Counted from the stretch's first letter, positions 1-6,383 are shown. The stretch is 7,215 nucleotides of DNA from Pseudomonadota bacterium (GCA_023416415.1 JAEZHR010000276.1:1-7215), one strand, 5' to 3'. Translations and numbers: made by a program. The notes: generated from the letters alone by a model not told the origin.

Positions 1-926
1 GCATCGCGCACATGGCGTACCACCAGCGCCTGCACCTGAGGATGAAAGGCGAGCGAGACGTGGCCGATGCCGTGCAGTGCGATATTGTTCGCGTCTGGCA
101 GGTGCGACGAGGTCTGGGGCGCGACGATGTTGTCGTGGTGCGAGTAGATCGAGACGAACAGACGCCGCCGCGGGGCATCTTCCTCGCGCGCCAGGCTCGA
201 CAGCCAAGCTGAGCCTGGACGCTCTTCTTCGTTCACCTGCCAGTGCATTTCCCTCGTATTGATGCCTGCTCCAAGTTCGGCCAGTACGGTGCCGTGATGT
301 GGCGTGCCCAAGGTGATGACCTTAGCAATCCGTTTTGCGCCATGCGCGCGCAAATAGGCTCTTGCAGCCAAGCCGCCCATGCTGTGTCCGACAATGACGA
401 TCTGCGCGCCTCCGGTTTCGCGACACAAGGATTCGACCGATTCGTGGATGCAGGGTACGTAGTCGTCGATGCTGCCGAATACCGGTTCCATATCGACGGT
501 GCGATGGGTAATGTTTGCGTCACGCAGTACCTTGCACATGGGTTGCCAGTAGCCACTGTTGCAGCCGTAGCCGTGGATCAGCAGCACCGGAAGTCCCTCG
601 TGAGGCGAACCATCGAACGGGCGCACACGGGGAAATGCCATCGTCCATGACGAGCTTACAAGGCTCGCTCCCGCTTCACGGAAGAAGAGGGCAACACGCT
701 GTGGCCAGTCAAGGCGGCACTGGACGGGCAGGGGGCTGCGATGGCGCATTGCAAGCATGAAGCTGTTGAAGATGATCATGAGGCGCACTGCGGGAATGGA
801 GAGTGCTGAAAGCAGCGCGACCAGTGCCCGGTTTTCGAGCCCGACCTTGTGTGTCAGGACCACGTAGATGCCAACTGCCACACCGATCTGTACCAGAAGC
901 AGGATGCGTGCGAGCCACGCAATCAT
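1..926 (-). CDS. Membrane-anchored alpha/beta hydrolase (lipase/esterase type), 3' end missing
   Basis: Reading from the ATG at 926, the frame is open for 308 codons to the left edge, so the C-terminus is cut, probably by only a few residues. Residues 4-24 and about 34-58 are hydrophobic and look like two membrane segments. An alpha/beta-hydrolase domain follows. The oxyanion-hole motif LLIHGYG lies at about 115-121. The nucleophile elbow GHSMGG has Ser182. A GTPHHG motif follows, as in bacterial triacylglycerol lipases. Asp265 (in HHDNIV) and His289 (in GIGHVS) complete a triad in the expected order. It should hydrolyse carboxylic esters, but the substrate cannot be read from sequence. The start codon shares ATGA with the stop of the upstream GMC gene, so it is almost certainly the last or a late gene of that operon. 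The family call is secure; lipase versus another esterase is inference. Confidence 0.9.
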   Translation of the reverse strand, partial: MIAWLARILLLVQIGVAVGIYVVLTHKVGLENRALVALLSALSIPAVRLMIIFNSFMLAMRHRSPLPVQCRLDWPQRVALFFREAGASLVSSSWTMAFPRVRPFDGSPHEGLPVLLIHGYGCNSGYWQPMCKVLRDANITHRTVDMEPVFGSIDDYVPCIHESVESLCRETGGAQIVIVGHSMGGLAARAYLRAHGAKRIAKVITLGTPHHGTVLAELGAGINTREMHWQVNEEERPGSAWLSSLAREEDAPRRRLFVSIYSHHDNIVAPQTSSHLPDANNIALHGIGHVSLAFHPQVQALVVRHVRD

Positions 927-2557
927 TGCGTTCCTCCCATATCAGTTGGTGCCCGGTGTGTGGCAAGTTCATGGACAAGTCGACTGCTCAGGCGGGCAAC
1001 GATGCCGTAGATCGACAGCTGCGGATTGGCGCCGAGCGAGGTCGGGAAAAGCGAGCCGTCGTGTACCGACAGATTGCGAATGCCGTGATAGCGACCACTG
1101 CTTGAAACCACCCCGAGGCGGACGTCGTCCGACATCGCACAGCCGCCCATGACATGCGCGGAAACCATCCGTGTCAGGAGCGGCTTCAAGGGCAGCGCGT
1201 TGATCGCTGCTTTGGCAACGGTCCAGCTGGTATAGCCTTCTGCCATTTCATGTACCGGATAAACGGTCCGTGCGCTGGCGGCGAACTGAATCTCAGCCAT
1301 CGACAGTAAGGCCCGGCGCACACCGTCCCAGACGAAGTCGGATATCGGGTATTCGAGAACCGGGCTGCCGTCGTCGCGCAGCCGGACAGTGCCGCCGGCT
1401 GCCGCGGGATGAAAGCCGTCGCGCAGCAAGGCGATCATGGCGTGGGCGTGCGCAAAACGCCGCATGGTGGCGTCGTGACGTGCACCGAAGCCGTGCATCG
1501 TCGATGCGAACAGTACAGGGTGCAGCGGCGGGACTTCAAGTTTGTAGCCGATTGGGCCGTCGATGGGCACGTTTTCCAGGAAATGATCCGAATAGACCGT
1601 TTGCGGCGCTCCGGCGAAACCTTCGATTTTTCTGTCGAAGAGTGCGGCGGAAATGACAGTCGGATGCAGGAAGGTGCGCTTGCCGAGCAGCGCATGGGGA
1701 TCGGGTGCCTTCGAGCGCAGCAGCAGGGCCGGGGAGTTGATCGCACCGCCGGAAAGGACGAAATGGCGCGCGCGGACTTCGATCATGCGTCCGGTCGGTG
1801 CAAGGCCGTCCGTGTCCAGGGCGGTGCAGATCAGGCGTTCGACGGAATCGCCACGCCATATCAAACGTTCGGCTCGCGTACGCGTCACGAGCGTGGCGCC
1901 GCGGGCAAGTGCTGCGGGAATCGTGGTTACCAGCATCGACTGCTTGGCATTGGTCGGGCAGCCCATTCCGCAATAGCCAAGATTCCAGCAGCCGTGCACG
2001 TTGCGTGCGATGGTGGCGGTGGCAATGCCCATTCGTGCCGCACCCCGCTGCAGCACCGCGTTGTTTTCGTTCGGTGCGGTCGGCCATGCGGCAATGCGCA
2101 GACGATCTTCCATCTTCTCGAACCACGGCACCAATGCGCTCGAAGAGTAGTCCGCAAGGCCGTAGTGACTTTGCCAGTAGGCAAGGGTGGTGTCAGGGGG
2201 GCGGAAGCTGCTCGTCCAGTTGACTGTGGTTGAACCTCCGACCGTGCGGCCTTGCAGGATGTTGATTGCCTTGTCCTGCGTCTTGAGTGCCGCTGAATGC
2301 TGGTACAGGTCCGGGTAGGCCTGTGATTCGCGCATCCGGAAATCGCGCGAGGACTTGAGCGGCCCCTCCTCGATCAGGATCACGCGCAAGCCGGCTTCGG
2401 CAAGGATTTCGGCGCTCACGCCGCCGCCTGCGCCGGTGCCGACGATCGCCACGTCGGCTTCGAACACGCGGTTCTCGATAAGTTGCGAGCCATCCAGCAC
2501 GCTCCATCCGGCCGCTATTCCTGCGGCGATCGGATCGGGAATTTCGATGTGCGTCAT
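923..2557 (-). CDS. GMC-family FAD-dependent dehydrogenase, probable catalytic subunit with an Fe-S cluster site
   Basis: 544 aa from the ATG at 2557. A longer frame opens at 2620, but the 2557 start overlaps the upstream stop as ATGA and leaves no long N-terminal extension. The FAD-binding GTGAGG lies at residues 40-45, with Glu63 after the second strand to bind the ribose. A GMC signature (GRTVGGSTTVNW) spans 103-114. The C-terminal domain has SAHVMGG with the catalytic His468, then SLGANPQLS with Asn511, the usual His/Asn pair of GMC oxidoreductases. Cys190, Cys196 and Cys200 (C-x5-C-x3-C, then Pro) match my recollection of the 3Fe-4S site of Burkholderia FAD-glucose dehydrogenase. There is no signal peptide or membrane segment; export is inferred to depend on the Tat-signal protein encoded just upstream. 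It probably oxidises an alcohol or sugar hydroxyl and passes electrons to the respiratory chain. Oxidase activity and a long-chain-alcohol or sterol substrate cannot be excluded. Confidence 0.92.
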   Translation of the reverse strand: MTHIEIPDPIAAGIAAGWSVLDGSQLIENRVFEADVAIVGTGAGGGVSAEILAEAGLRVILIEEGPLKSSRDFRMRESQAYPDLYQHSAALKTQDKAINILQGRTVGGSTTVNWTSSFRPPDTTLAYWQSHYGLADYSSSALVPWFEKMEDRLRIAAWPTAPNENNAVLQRGAARMGIATATIARNVHGCWNLGYCGMGCPTNAKQSMLVTTIPAALARGATLVTRTRAERLIWRGDSVERLICTALDTDGLAPTGRMIEVRARHFVLSGGAINSPALLLRSKAPDPHALLGKRTFLHPTVISAALFDRKIEGFAGAPQTVYSDHFLENVPIDGPIGYKLEVPPLHPVLFASTMHGFGARHDATMRRFAHAHAMIALLRDGFHPAAAGGTVRLRDDGSPVLEYPISDFVWDGVRRALLSMAEIQFAASARTVYPVHEMAEGYTSWTVAKAAINALPLKPLLTRMVSAHVMGGCAMSDDVRLGVVSSSGRYHGIRNLSVHDGSLFPTSLGANPQLSIYGIVARLSSRLVHELATHRAPTDMGGTQ

Positions 2558-3063
2558 GCCAACGCCTTCAGTGGTCCGGGATAGCCGATTGCCGGCCAGG
2601 TGGATTCGTCGGCATACCACGCGCCGGTGATCAGATCGTGCAGCGCATGGTAGGCACTTTGCAGCAGCGTGAACCGGCTGCGCCGCCAGCGCTGGAGAAA
2701 GGCCGCGATGTCCGACTGTGCTGCATGCGGCCAGTCATCCGCGAGTCCGACCACGATTCTGCGCGTGGGTGCCAGCGTCAACAGGGCAAACAGATCCCGG
2801 ATTTCCTGCTGCGTCACCAGAGGCAGCCGCTTGATGGCCATTTCGACGCGCCCAACGGCATCGCCTACTGCAGCCGGCTCGATAGCACTCTGGAGCATGA
2901 CCGGGACAATCGCAGCCAGCGCAGTACGCGCTTTGGTGTCAAGTACAAAAGGGGCAGGAGACGGGGCAGGGGAGAGCAGGCGGTAGGCGCCGCCCGCACC
3001 GACCAGAACGACGGTACCGAGCAGGCCGACTTTCAGAAAGCCGCGACGGGTGACGTGTTGCAT
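2554..3063 (-). CDS. Tat-signal small subunit, gluconate 2-dehydrogenase subunit 3-like
   Basis: 169 aa. The N-terminus carries a near-perfect twin-arginine motif, TRRGFLK, at residues 5-11, followed by a hydrophobic stretch at about 12-26 and a Pro/Ala/Ser-rich linker (31-38). There is no clear AxA cleavage site, so the signal may stay as a membrane anchor. The rest is a small helical domain ending in WPAIGYPGP (156-164). That ending is typical of the gluconate 2-dehydrogenase subunit 3 family, the gamma subunit of FAD-glucose/gluconate dehydrogenases. In those enzymes the small subunit carries the signal-less flavoprotein through the Tat system and stabilises it. The same partnership is likely here, because the GMC gene follows with an ATGA overlap. 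No in-frame start lies upstream before a stop, so the ATG at 3063 is the only long option, although its Shine-Dalgarno sequence is poor. The family call rests on motifs and context, since overall similarity in this family is low. Confidence 0.82.
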   Translation of the reverse strand: MQHVTRRGFLKVGLLGTVVLVGAGGAYRLLSPAPSPAPFVLDTKARTALAAIVPVMLQSAIEPAAVGDAVGRVEMAIKRLPLVTQQEIRDLFALLTLAPTRRIVVGLADDWPHAAQSDIAAFLQRWRRSRFTLLQSAYHALHDLITGAWYADESTWPAIGYPGPLKALA

Positions 3064-3093
3064 CGGTGAGGTCGAGGGTGGATGCGGTTTCGT

Positions 3094-3123
3094 AATGTAA
3101 GCCCGCTACCGTGGATATGTCTA
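3094..3123 (-). promoter_or_regulatory. Candidate sigma70-type promoter of the dehydrogenase/hydrolase operon
   Basis: Read on the minus strand, TAGACA (3123-3118; 5 of 6 matches to TTGACA) is separated by 18 bases from TACATT (3099-3094; 4 of 6 matches to TATAAT). A start near 3087 would give a leader of roughly 25 bases before the ATG at 3063. It lies in the 75-base gap after the RDD gene, so the three-gene unit could be transcribed on its own. This is a match by eye only. Confidence 0.4.
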
Positions 3124-3126
3124 CTG

Positions 3127-3140
3127 GACGCTTTTGCGTC
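3127..3140 (-). other. Small hairpin at the 3' end of the RDD gene
   Basis: GACGC and GCGTC form a perfect 5-bp stem around a 4-base loop, and the RDD gene's TGA stop (3141-3139) lies within it. On the minus strand the loop is AAAA and no T-run follows, so it does not qualify as an intrinsic terminator. It could slow or protect 3' ends, or be chance. Because no terminator is visible, read-through from the RDD gene into the dehydrogenase operon is possible. Confidence 0.25.
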
Positions 3141-3675
3141 AGTGTCGCTTCGCCTTCGGCGGTTCGGCGGGCATCGCAATGATCTGTGTTCCGGCTATGC
3201 GGTCATGCAGGAACTGGCGTTGCGGATCGAGCCAGGCGGTCAGCGCCCAGAGGATCACGTTGGACATGGGGATCAGCAGCAGGGCCCAACCCTGGACGCC
3301 GATTGCCCACGCCACCGCCATCCCGGGAAGAAACCAGAACCAGGCGAGCAGGTAGCGCAGCAACGCACGTCGGTAACCGATCGCCTTGCCAGTGGACGTG
3401 GTCAAGCGGATGCGCCAGGTTTTCATTGCCAGCGTCTGCCCGCCATGCGTCCAGAACCAGACGAAGTACAGGCCAAGCACGACGAAAAGCACATACTGGA
3501 GCTGGTGGCGCAGATATAGCGCATGGCGCTGCTCCAGCAGCACGGAGAACAGGGCGCCGGCAAAGGCCACGACGCCGAACAGCAGCATGGACTCGTACAG
3601 CATGCTGGCCAGGCGTCGCTTGATGGAAGGAGTGGGAAGATCGGCAGACAAGGCAGGTCCGGGTAGTGAAATCAC
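3139..3675 (-). CDS. RDD-family integral membrane protein
   Basis: 178 aa starting at a GTG (3675). A stop lies in frame just upstream, and the first internal ATG (residue 25) would cut into the domain. The RDD fold is recognisable from IKRRLAS before the first membrane segment (about 27-47), a second segment (about 60-76), the loop motif GGQTLAMKTWRIRL (78-91), further segments at about 105-125 and 128-146, and the closing LHDRIAGT near residues 157-164. The Asp usually found in the first helix appears to be Glu28 here. RDD proteins are poorly understood membrane proteins; some have been linked to ion transport or stress, but nothing here points to a substrate. The lysine- and histidine-containing tail suggests a cytoplasmic C-terminus. 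A similar gene lies near the ilv operon in other betaproteobacteria as I recall, so it is probably old neighbourhood rather than a partner of the dehydrogenase. Confidence 0.88.
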   Translation of the reverse strand: MISLPGPALSADLPTPSIKRRLASMLYESMLLFGVVAFAGALFSVLLEQRHALYLRHQLQYVLFVVLGLYFVWFWTHGGQTLAMKTWRIRLTTSTGKAIGYRRALLRYLLAWFWFLPGMAVAWAIGVQGWALLLIPMSNVILWALTAWLDPQRQFLHDRIAGTQIIAMPAEPPKAKRH

Positions 3676-3809
3676 TGGGGTGCGGAAATTGCATCAATGG
3701 CAATCCGGTGCGGCGCAAACCGTGCGCATGCTACCAAAATCGCAGCTCCCATGCTTGCAACAAGGGTAGCGGGCACGACCGCAGCCGCTTGATTGGAAAA
3801 GGATTCAAC

Positions 3810-3838
3810 TTGACCAAAATGGTGCAACGCATTAACGT
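3810..3838 (+). promoter_or_regulatory. Candidate sigma70-type promoter of ilvBHC
   Basis: TTGACC (3810-3815; 5 of 6 matches to the -35 consensus) is followed after exactly 17 bases by TAACGT (3833-3838; 3 of 6 matches to the -10 consensus). It sits in the most AT-rich part of the intergenic region. The implied start near 3845 gives a leader of almost 300 bases. The weak -10 would suit an activated or repressed promoter. Read by eye; other promoters nearer to ilvB are not excluded. Confidence 0.4.
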
Positions 3839-3848
3839 AACGGGTTAC
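3837..3848. repeat. Inverted repeat, possible operator at the ilv promoter
   Basis: GTAAC-GG-GTTAC is a perfect 5-2-5 inverted repeat overlapping the candidate -10 box and the predicted transcription start. Such a placement is typical of an operator, but the arms are short and no regulator gene lies in the window. I cannot assign it to a known regulator family. Confidence 0.3.
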
Positions 3849-3981
3849 TTCACACCCCGAAGGACTGTCTTTTCGCCCGCGGCACATAAGGCCGGTTCCA
3901 GATTAGACGCGCTACATCCGAAGCTCTAACCCACGCCACAAGCGTGAGAAGCACGGTGCGGCATTCCAGTTACCTCGGCTG

Positions 3982-4006
3982 AACGAGTCGCGTTGAGCGG
4001 CGTTTT
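3982..4006 (+). other. Hairpin with trailing T's in the ilv leader
   Basis: AACG (3982-3985) pairs with CGTT (4001-4004). Inside, TCGC (3988-3991) pairs with GCGG (3997-4000, one G-T pair) around a GTTGA loop, with a 2-base bulge. The run TTTT ends at 4006. The shape recalls a weak intrinsic terminator or attenuator about 130 bases before ilvB. The stem is short and the T-run is partly used by the stem, so it may be only a leader structure. Confidence 0.2.
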
Positions 4007-4127
4007 GAAGTGTCTCCTACGGGAGCATGACGAAGCGGCGTGACCGCACAAGAAAGGGAAGCCCGGGCCTGCCTGCCGTACGTGATTTCGCGAGGGGAGA
4101 GCATCCGATCAAACTCCAATGGACTTG

Positions 4128-4133
4128 AAAGGA
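4128..4133 (+). promoter_or_regulatory. Ribosome binding site that fixes the ilvB start
   Basis: AAAGGA ends 6 bases before the ATG at 4140, a near-ideal spacing. The alternative in-frame ATG at 4119 has no purine-rich Shine-Dalgarno sequence ahead of it and would place this site inside the coding region. The 4140 start is therefore preferred. Confidence 0.7.
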
Positions 4134-4139
4134 CTCATA

Positions 4140-5855
4140 ATGAGTGCAGAACTCACAGGCGCTGAAATTGTCGTGCGCTGCCTGGCCGAGGAGGGCGTCG
4201 AACACGTGTTCGGCTATCCCGGCGGCGCAGTGCTCTACATCTACGACGCAATCTTCAATCAAGAGAAATTCCAGCATATCCTGGTGCGCCATGAACAGGC
4301 CGCCGTCCACGCCGCTGACGCCTATTCGCGCAGTTCGAACAAGGTGGGCGTCGCCATCGTGACCTCCGGCCCAGGTGTCACCAATGCAGTCACCGGCCTG
4401 GCCACGGCCTACATGGATTCGATCCCGATGGTGGTGATTTCCGGTCAGGTGCCCACCGCTGCGATCGGACAGGATGCATTCCAGGAGTGCGACACGGTCG
4501 GCATTACCCGTCCATGCGTCAAGCACAACTTCCTGGTCAAGGACGTCAAGGATTTGGCCGCGACGATGAAGAAGGCCTTCTACATCGCCACGACCGGCCG
4601 CCCCGGTCCGGTGCTGGTCGATATCCCGAAGGACGTTACGATGCACAAGTGCGCGTTCGAGTATCCGAAGGAACTCGAGATGCGCTCCTACAAGCCGGTC
4701 GACAAAGGCCATTCCGGCCAGATCCGCAAGGCCGTGCAGCTACTGCTGTCCGCCGAGCGGCCGATGATTTATACCGGCGGCGGGGTAATCCTGGCCAATG
4801 CCGCGCCTGAACTTAACAAGCTGGTCGACAAGCTGGGCATTCCCTGCACCAATACTCTCATGGGCTTGGGCGGCTACCGGGCGTCGAGCGACAAGTTCGT
4901 CGGTATGCCCGGCATGCACGGCACCTACGAAGCCAACATGGCAATGCAGCACTGCGACGTGCTGATCGCCATTGGTGCACGCTTCGACGACCGCGTGATC
5001 GGCAACCCGAAGCACTTCTCCACTCATCCGCGCAAGATCATTCATATCGACATTGATCCGTCCTCGATTTCCAAGCGGGTGAAGGTCGATATTCCCATCG
5101 TCGGCAACGTCAAGGACGTGCTCGTCGAATTGCTGTCGCAGCTCGATGCCGCCGAGACCCGGCCCAATGCAAAGGCGCTGGATGCGTGGTGGCGTCAGAT
5201 CAATGAATGGCGCGGTCGCGAGTGCTTGAAGTTTGCAACGTCGAATGAAGTCATCAAGCCGCAGGAAGTCATCCAGAAGGTATGGCAGGTGACCGGCGGC
5301 GACGCCTTCATCACTTCCGATGTGGGGCAGCATCAGATGTGGGCCGCTCAGTACTATGGCTTCGACAAGCCGCGTCGCTGGATCAATTCCGGCGGCCTGG
5401 GCACGATGGGGGTTGGTCTTCCGTACGCGATGGGTGTGCAGATGGCCAATCCGGATGCGACGGTTGCGTGCATCACGGGCGAAGCTTCGATCCAGATGTG
5501 CATCCAGGAGCTTGGCACCTGCAAGCAGTACCACCTGACGCCGAAGATCATACTCCTGAACAACCGCTTCCTTGGCATGGTACGTCAGTGGCAGCAGATC
5601 GATTACGGTTCGCGCTACTCGGAGTCCTACATGGATTCGTTGCCCGACTTCAACAAGCTTGCCGAGTCATACGGTCATGTCGGCATGAAGATCGAGAATC
5701 CGGCCGACGTGGAGGGCGCACTGAAGGAAGCCTTCGGCATGAAGGACAGACTGGTGTTCATGAACTTCATTACGGATCAAACCGAAAACGTCTGGCCGAT
5801 GGTCAAGGCGGGCAAGGGCTTGACTGAAATGCTGCTCGGTTCGGAGGATCTGTAA
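4140..5855 (+). CDS. ilvB: Acetolactate synthase (acetohydroxyacid synthase) large catalytic subunit
   Basis: 571 aa from the ATG at 4140, a normal length. An in-frame ATG at 4119 would add seven residues but lacks a ribosome site. The cytoplasmic enzyme condenses two pyruvates to 2-acetolactate, or pyruvate plus 2-ketobutyrate to 2-aceto-2-hydroxybutyrate, using thiamine diphosphate, Mg2+ and FAD. The N-terminal ThDP domain has VFGYPGG and the catalytic Glu52 in RHEQAA. The segment GQVPTAAIGQDAFQE follows, then a central FAD-binding domain. The C-terminal ThDP domain has LNN (Asn474-Asn475) and the GMVRQWQ loop, including the Trp known to contact herbicides in this family. Unusually, the Mg-ThDP motif is G447-E-A-S rather than GDGS: Glu replaces the metal-binding Asp and Ala the following Gly. 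GES/GEG-like variants occur, as I recall, in other betaproteobacterial IlvB proteins, and the enzyme is otherwise intact. It is followed by ilvH after 2 bases. Some annotations would call it ilvI. Confidence 0.97.
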   Translation: MSAELTGAEIVVRCLAEEGVEHVFGYPGGAVLYIYDAIFNQEKFQHILVRHEQAAVHAADAYSRSSNKVGVAIVTSGPGVTNAVTGLATAYMDSIPMVVISGQVPTAAIGQDAFQECDTVGITRPCVKHNFLVKDVKDLAATMKKAFYIATTGRPGPVLVDIPKDVTMHKCAFEYPKELEMRSYKPVDKGHSGQIRKAVQLLLSAERPMIYTGGGVILANAAPELNKLVDKLGIPCTNTLMGLGGYRASSDKFVGMPGMHGTYEANMAMQHCDVLIAIGARFDDRVIGNPKHFSTHPRKIIHIDIDPSSISKRVKVDIPIVGNVKDVLVELLSQLDAAETRPNAKALDAWWRQINEWRGRECLKFATSNEVIKPQEVIQKVWQVTGGDAFITSDVGQHQMWAAQYYGFDKPRRWINSGGLGTMGVGLPYAMGVQMANPDATVACITGEASIQMCIQELGTCKQYHLTPKIILLNNRFLGMVRQWQQIDYGSRYSESYMDSLPDFNKLAESYGHVGMKIENPADVEGALKEAFGMKDRLVFMNFITDQTENVWPMVKAGKGLTEMLLGSEDL

Positions 5856-5857
5856 TC

Positions 5858-6349
5858 ATGCGCCACATCATCTCCGTATTGCTCGAGAACGAAGCGGGCG
5901 CGCTTTCGCGCGTGGTTGGCCTGTTCTCCGCGCGCGGCTACAACATCGAAACCTTGACCGTCGCTCCGACGGAAGATCCGACGCTGTCGCGCATGACCAT
6001 CGTCACTTCCGGTTCGGACGACGTGATCGAACAGATCACCAAGCACCTGAATCGCCTGATTGAAGTGGTGAAGGTCGTCGACCTGACTGAGGGCGCACAC
6101 ATCGAGCGCGAGCTCATGCTGATCAAGGTGCGCGCGGTCGGCAAGGAGCGCGAGGAAATGAAGCGTACCGCGGACATCTTCCGTGGACGAATCATCGACG
6201 TCACCGAAAAGACGTACACCATCGAACTGACGGGCAACAAGTCCAAACTGGACGCCTTCATCGAATCGATCGACCGCACCGCCATTCTGGAGACCGTACG
6301 CACTGGCGGCTCCGGCATCGGCCGCGGCGAACGCGTGCTCAAGGTCTAA
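5858..6349 (+). CDS. ilvH: Acetolactate synthase small regulatory subunit
   Basis: 163 aa, the same length as E. coli IlvH, which it matches over its whole length by eye. An N-terminal ACT domain (about 2-77) is followed by a C-terminal domain with IFRGRIIDVTEKTYTIELTG. The small subunit activates the catalytic subunit and makes it sensitive to feedback inhibition by valine. Asn11, Gly14 and Asn29 (in LLENEAGALSRV and GYNIE), positions where changes give valine resistance in E. coli, are all conserved, so valine sensitivity is expected. The start follows the ilvB stop by 2 bases. Its Shine-Dalgarno sequence, GGAGGA (5843-5848), lies inside the end of ilvB, which suggests translational coupling and balanced subunit output. 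Confidence 0.97.
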   Translation: MRHIISVLLENEAGALSRVVGLFSARGYNIETLTVAPTEDPTLSRMTIVTSGSDDVIEQITKHLNRLIEVVKVVDLTEGAHIERELMLIKVRAVGKEREEMKRTADIFRGRIIDVTEKTYTIELTGNKSKLDAFIESIDRTAILETVRTGGSGIGRGERVLKV

Positions 6350-6376
6350 CCAACAAAATCAACCATCCATCTAGCT

Positions 6377-6383
6377 AGGAAGA
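6377..6383 (+). promoter_or_regulatory. Ribosome binding site of ilvC
   Basis: The purine run AGGAAGA starts 9 bases before the ilvC ATG (6386), with AGGA spaced 5 bases from it. The 36-base ilvH-ilvC gap holds no terminator or clear promoter, in keeping with a single ilvBHC transcript. Confidence 0.6.

Larger units (their letters stand above)
3676..4139. other. Gene-poor divergent intergenic region and ilv leader
   Basis: About 465 bases between the RDD start and ilvB with no convincing protein gene on either strand. Short frames exist, but their third-position GC is close to random, unlike the neighbouring genes. The part at about 3790-3850 is visibly more AT-rich and holds the candidate ilv promoter and an inverted repeat. 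From there to ilvB lie roughly 290 bases with several short stem-loops: 3932-3946, 3982-4004, 4014-4025 and 4035-4047. I see no leader peptide rich in Val, Leu or Ile, so classical ribosome-mediated attenuation is not supported. Confidence 0.6.

Noticed and set aside
1409..2233. 274-codon plus-strand open frame
   Set aside because: It lies entirely antisense to the GMC gene, whose motifs are unmistakable; long antisense frames are common in high-GC coding DNA, and the translation shows no recognisable domain.
3672..3887. 71-codon minus-strand frame just upstream of the RDD gene, with a GTGA stop/start overlap and a hydrophobic stretch
   Set aside because: The overlap is attractive, but the third-position GC is near random, the start has no clear ribosome site, and the frame runs across the AT-rich candidate promoter region. 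No family is recognised.
3666..3929. 87-codon plus-strand frame
   Set aside because: Cys/Arg/Lys-rich with no recognisable motif; it crosses the candidate promoter and inverted repeat of the ilv operon.
4027..4128. 33-codon basic peptide frame in the ilv leader, starting ATG after GGGAG
   Set aside because: Its putative ribosome site is only one base from the ATG, it lacks runs of Val, Leu or Ile expected of an attenuation peptide, and it ends over the alternative ilvB start. Chance is more likely.
4740..5534. 264-codon minus-strand open frame
   Set aside because: Antisense to ilvB in the same high-GC codon pattern, with no domain, ribosome site or promoter.
6371..6378. CTAGCTAG palindrome before ilvC
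   Set aside because: Short and overlapping the start of the ribosome-site region; no repeat elsewhere was seen to give it meaning.
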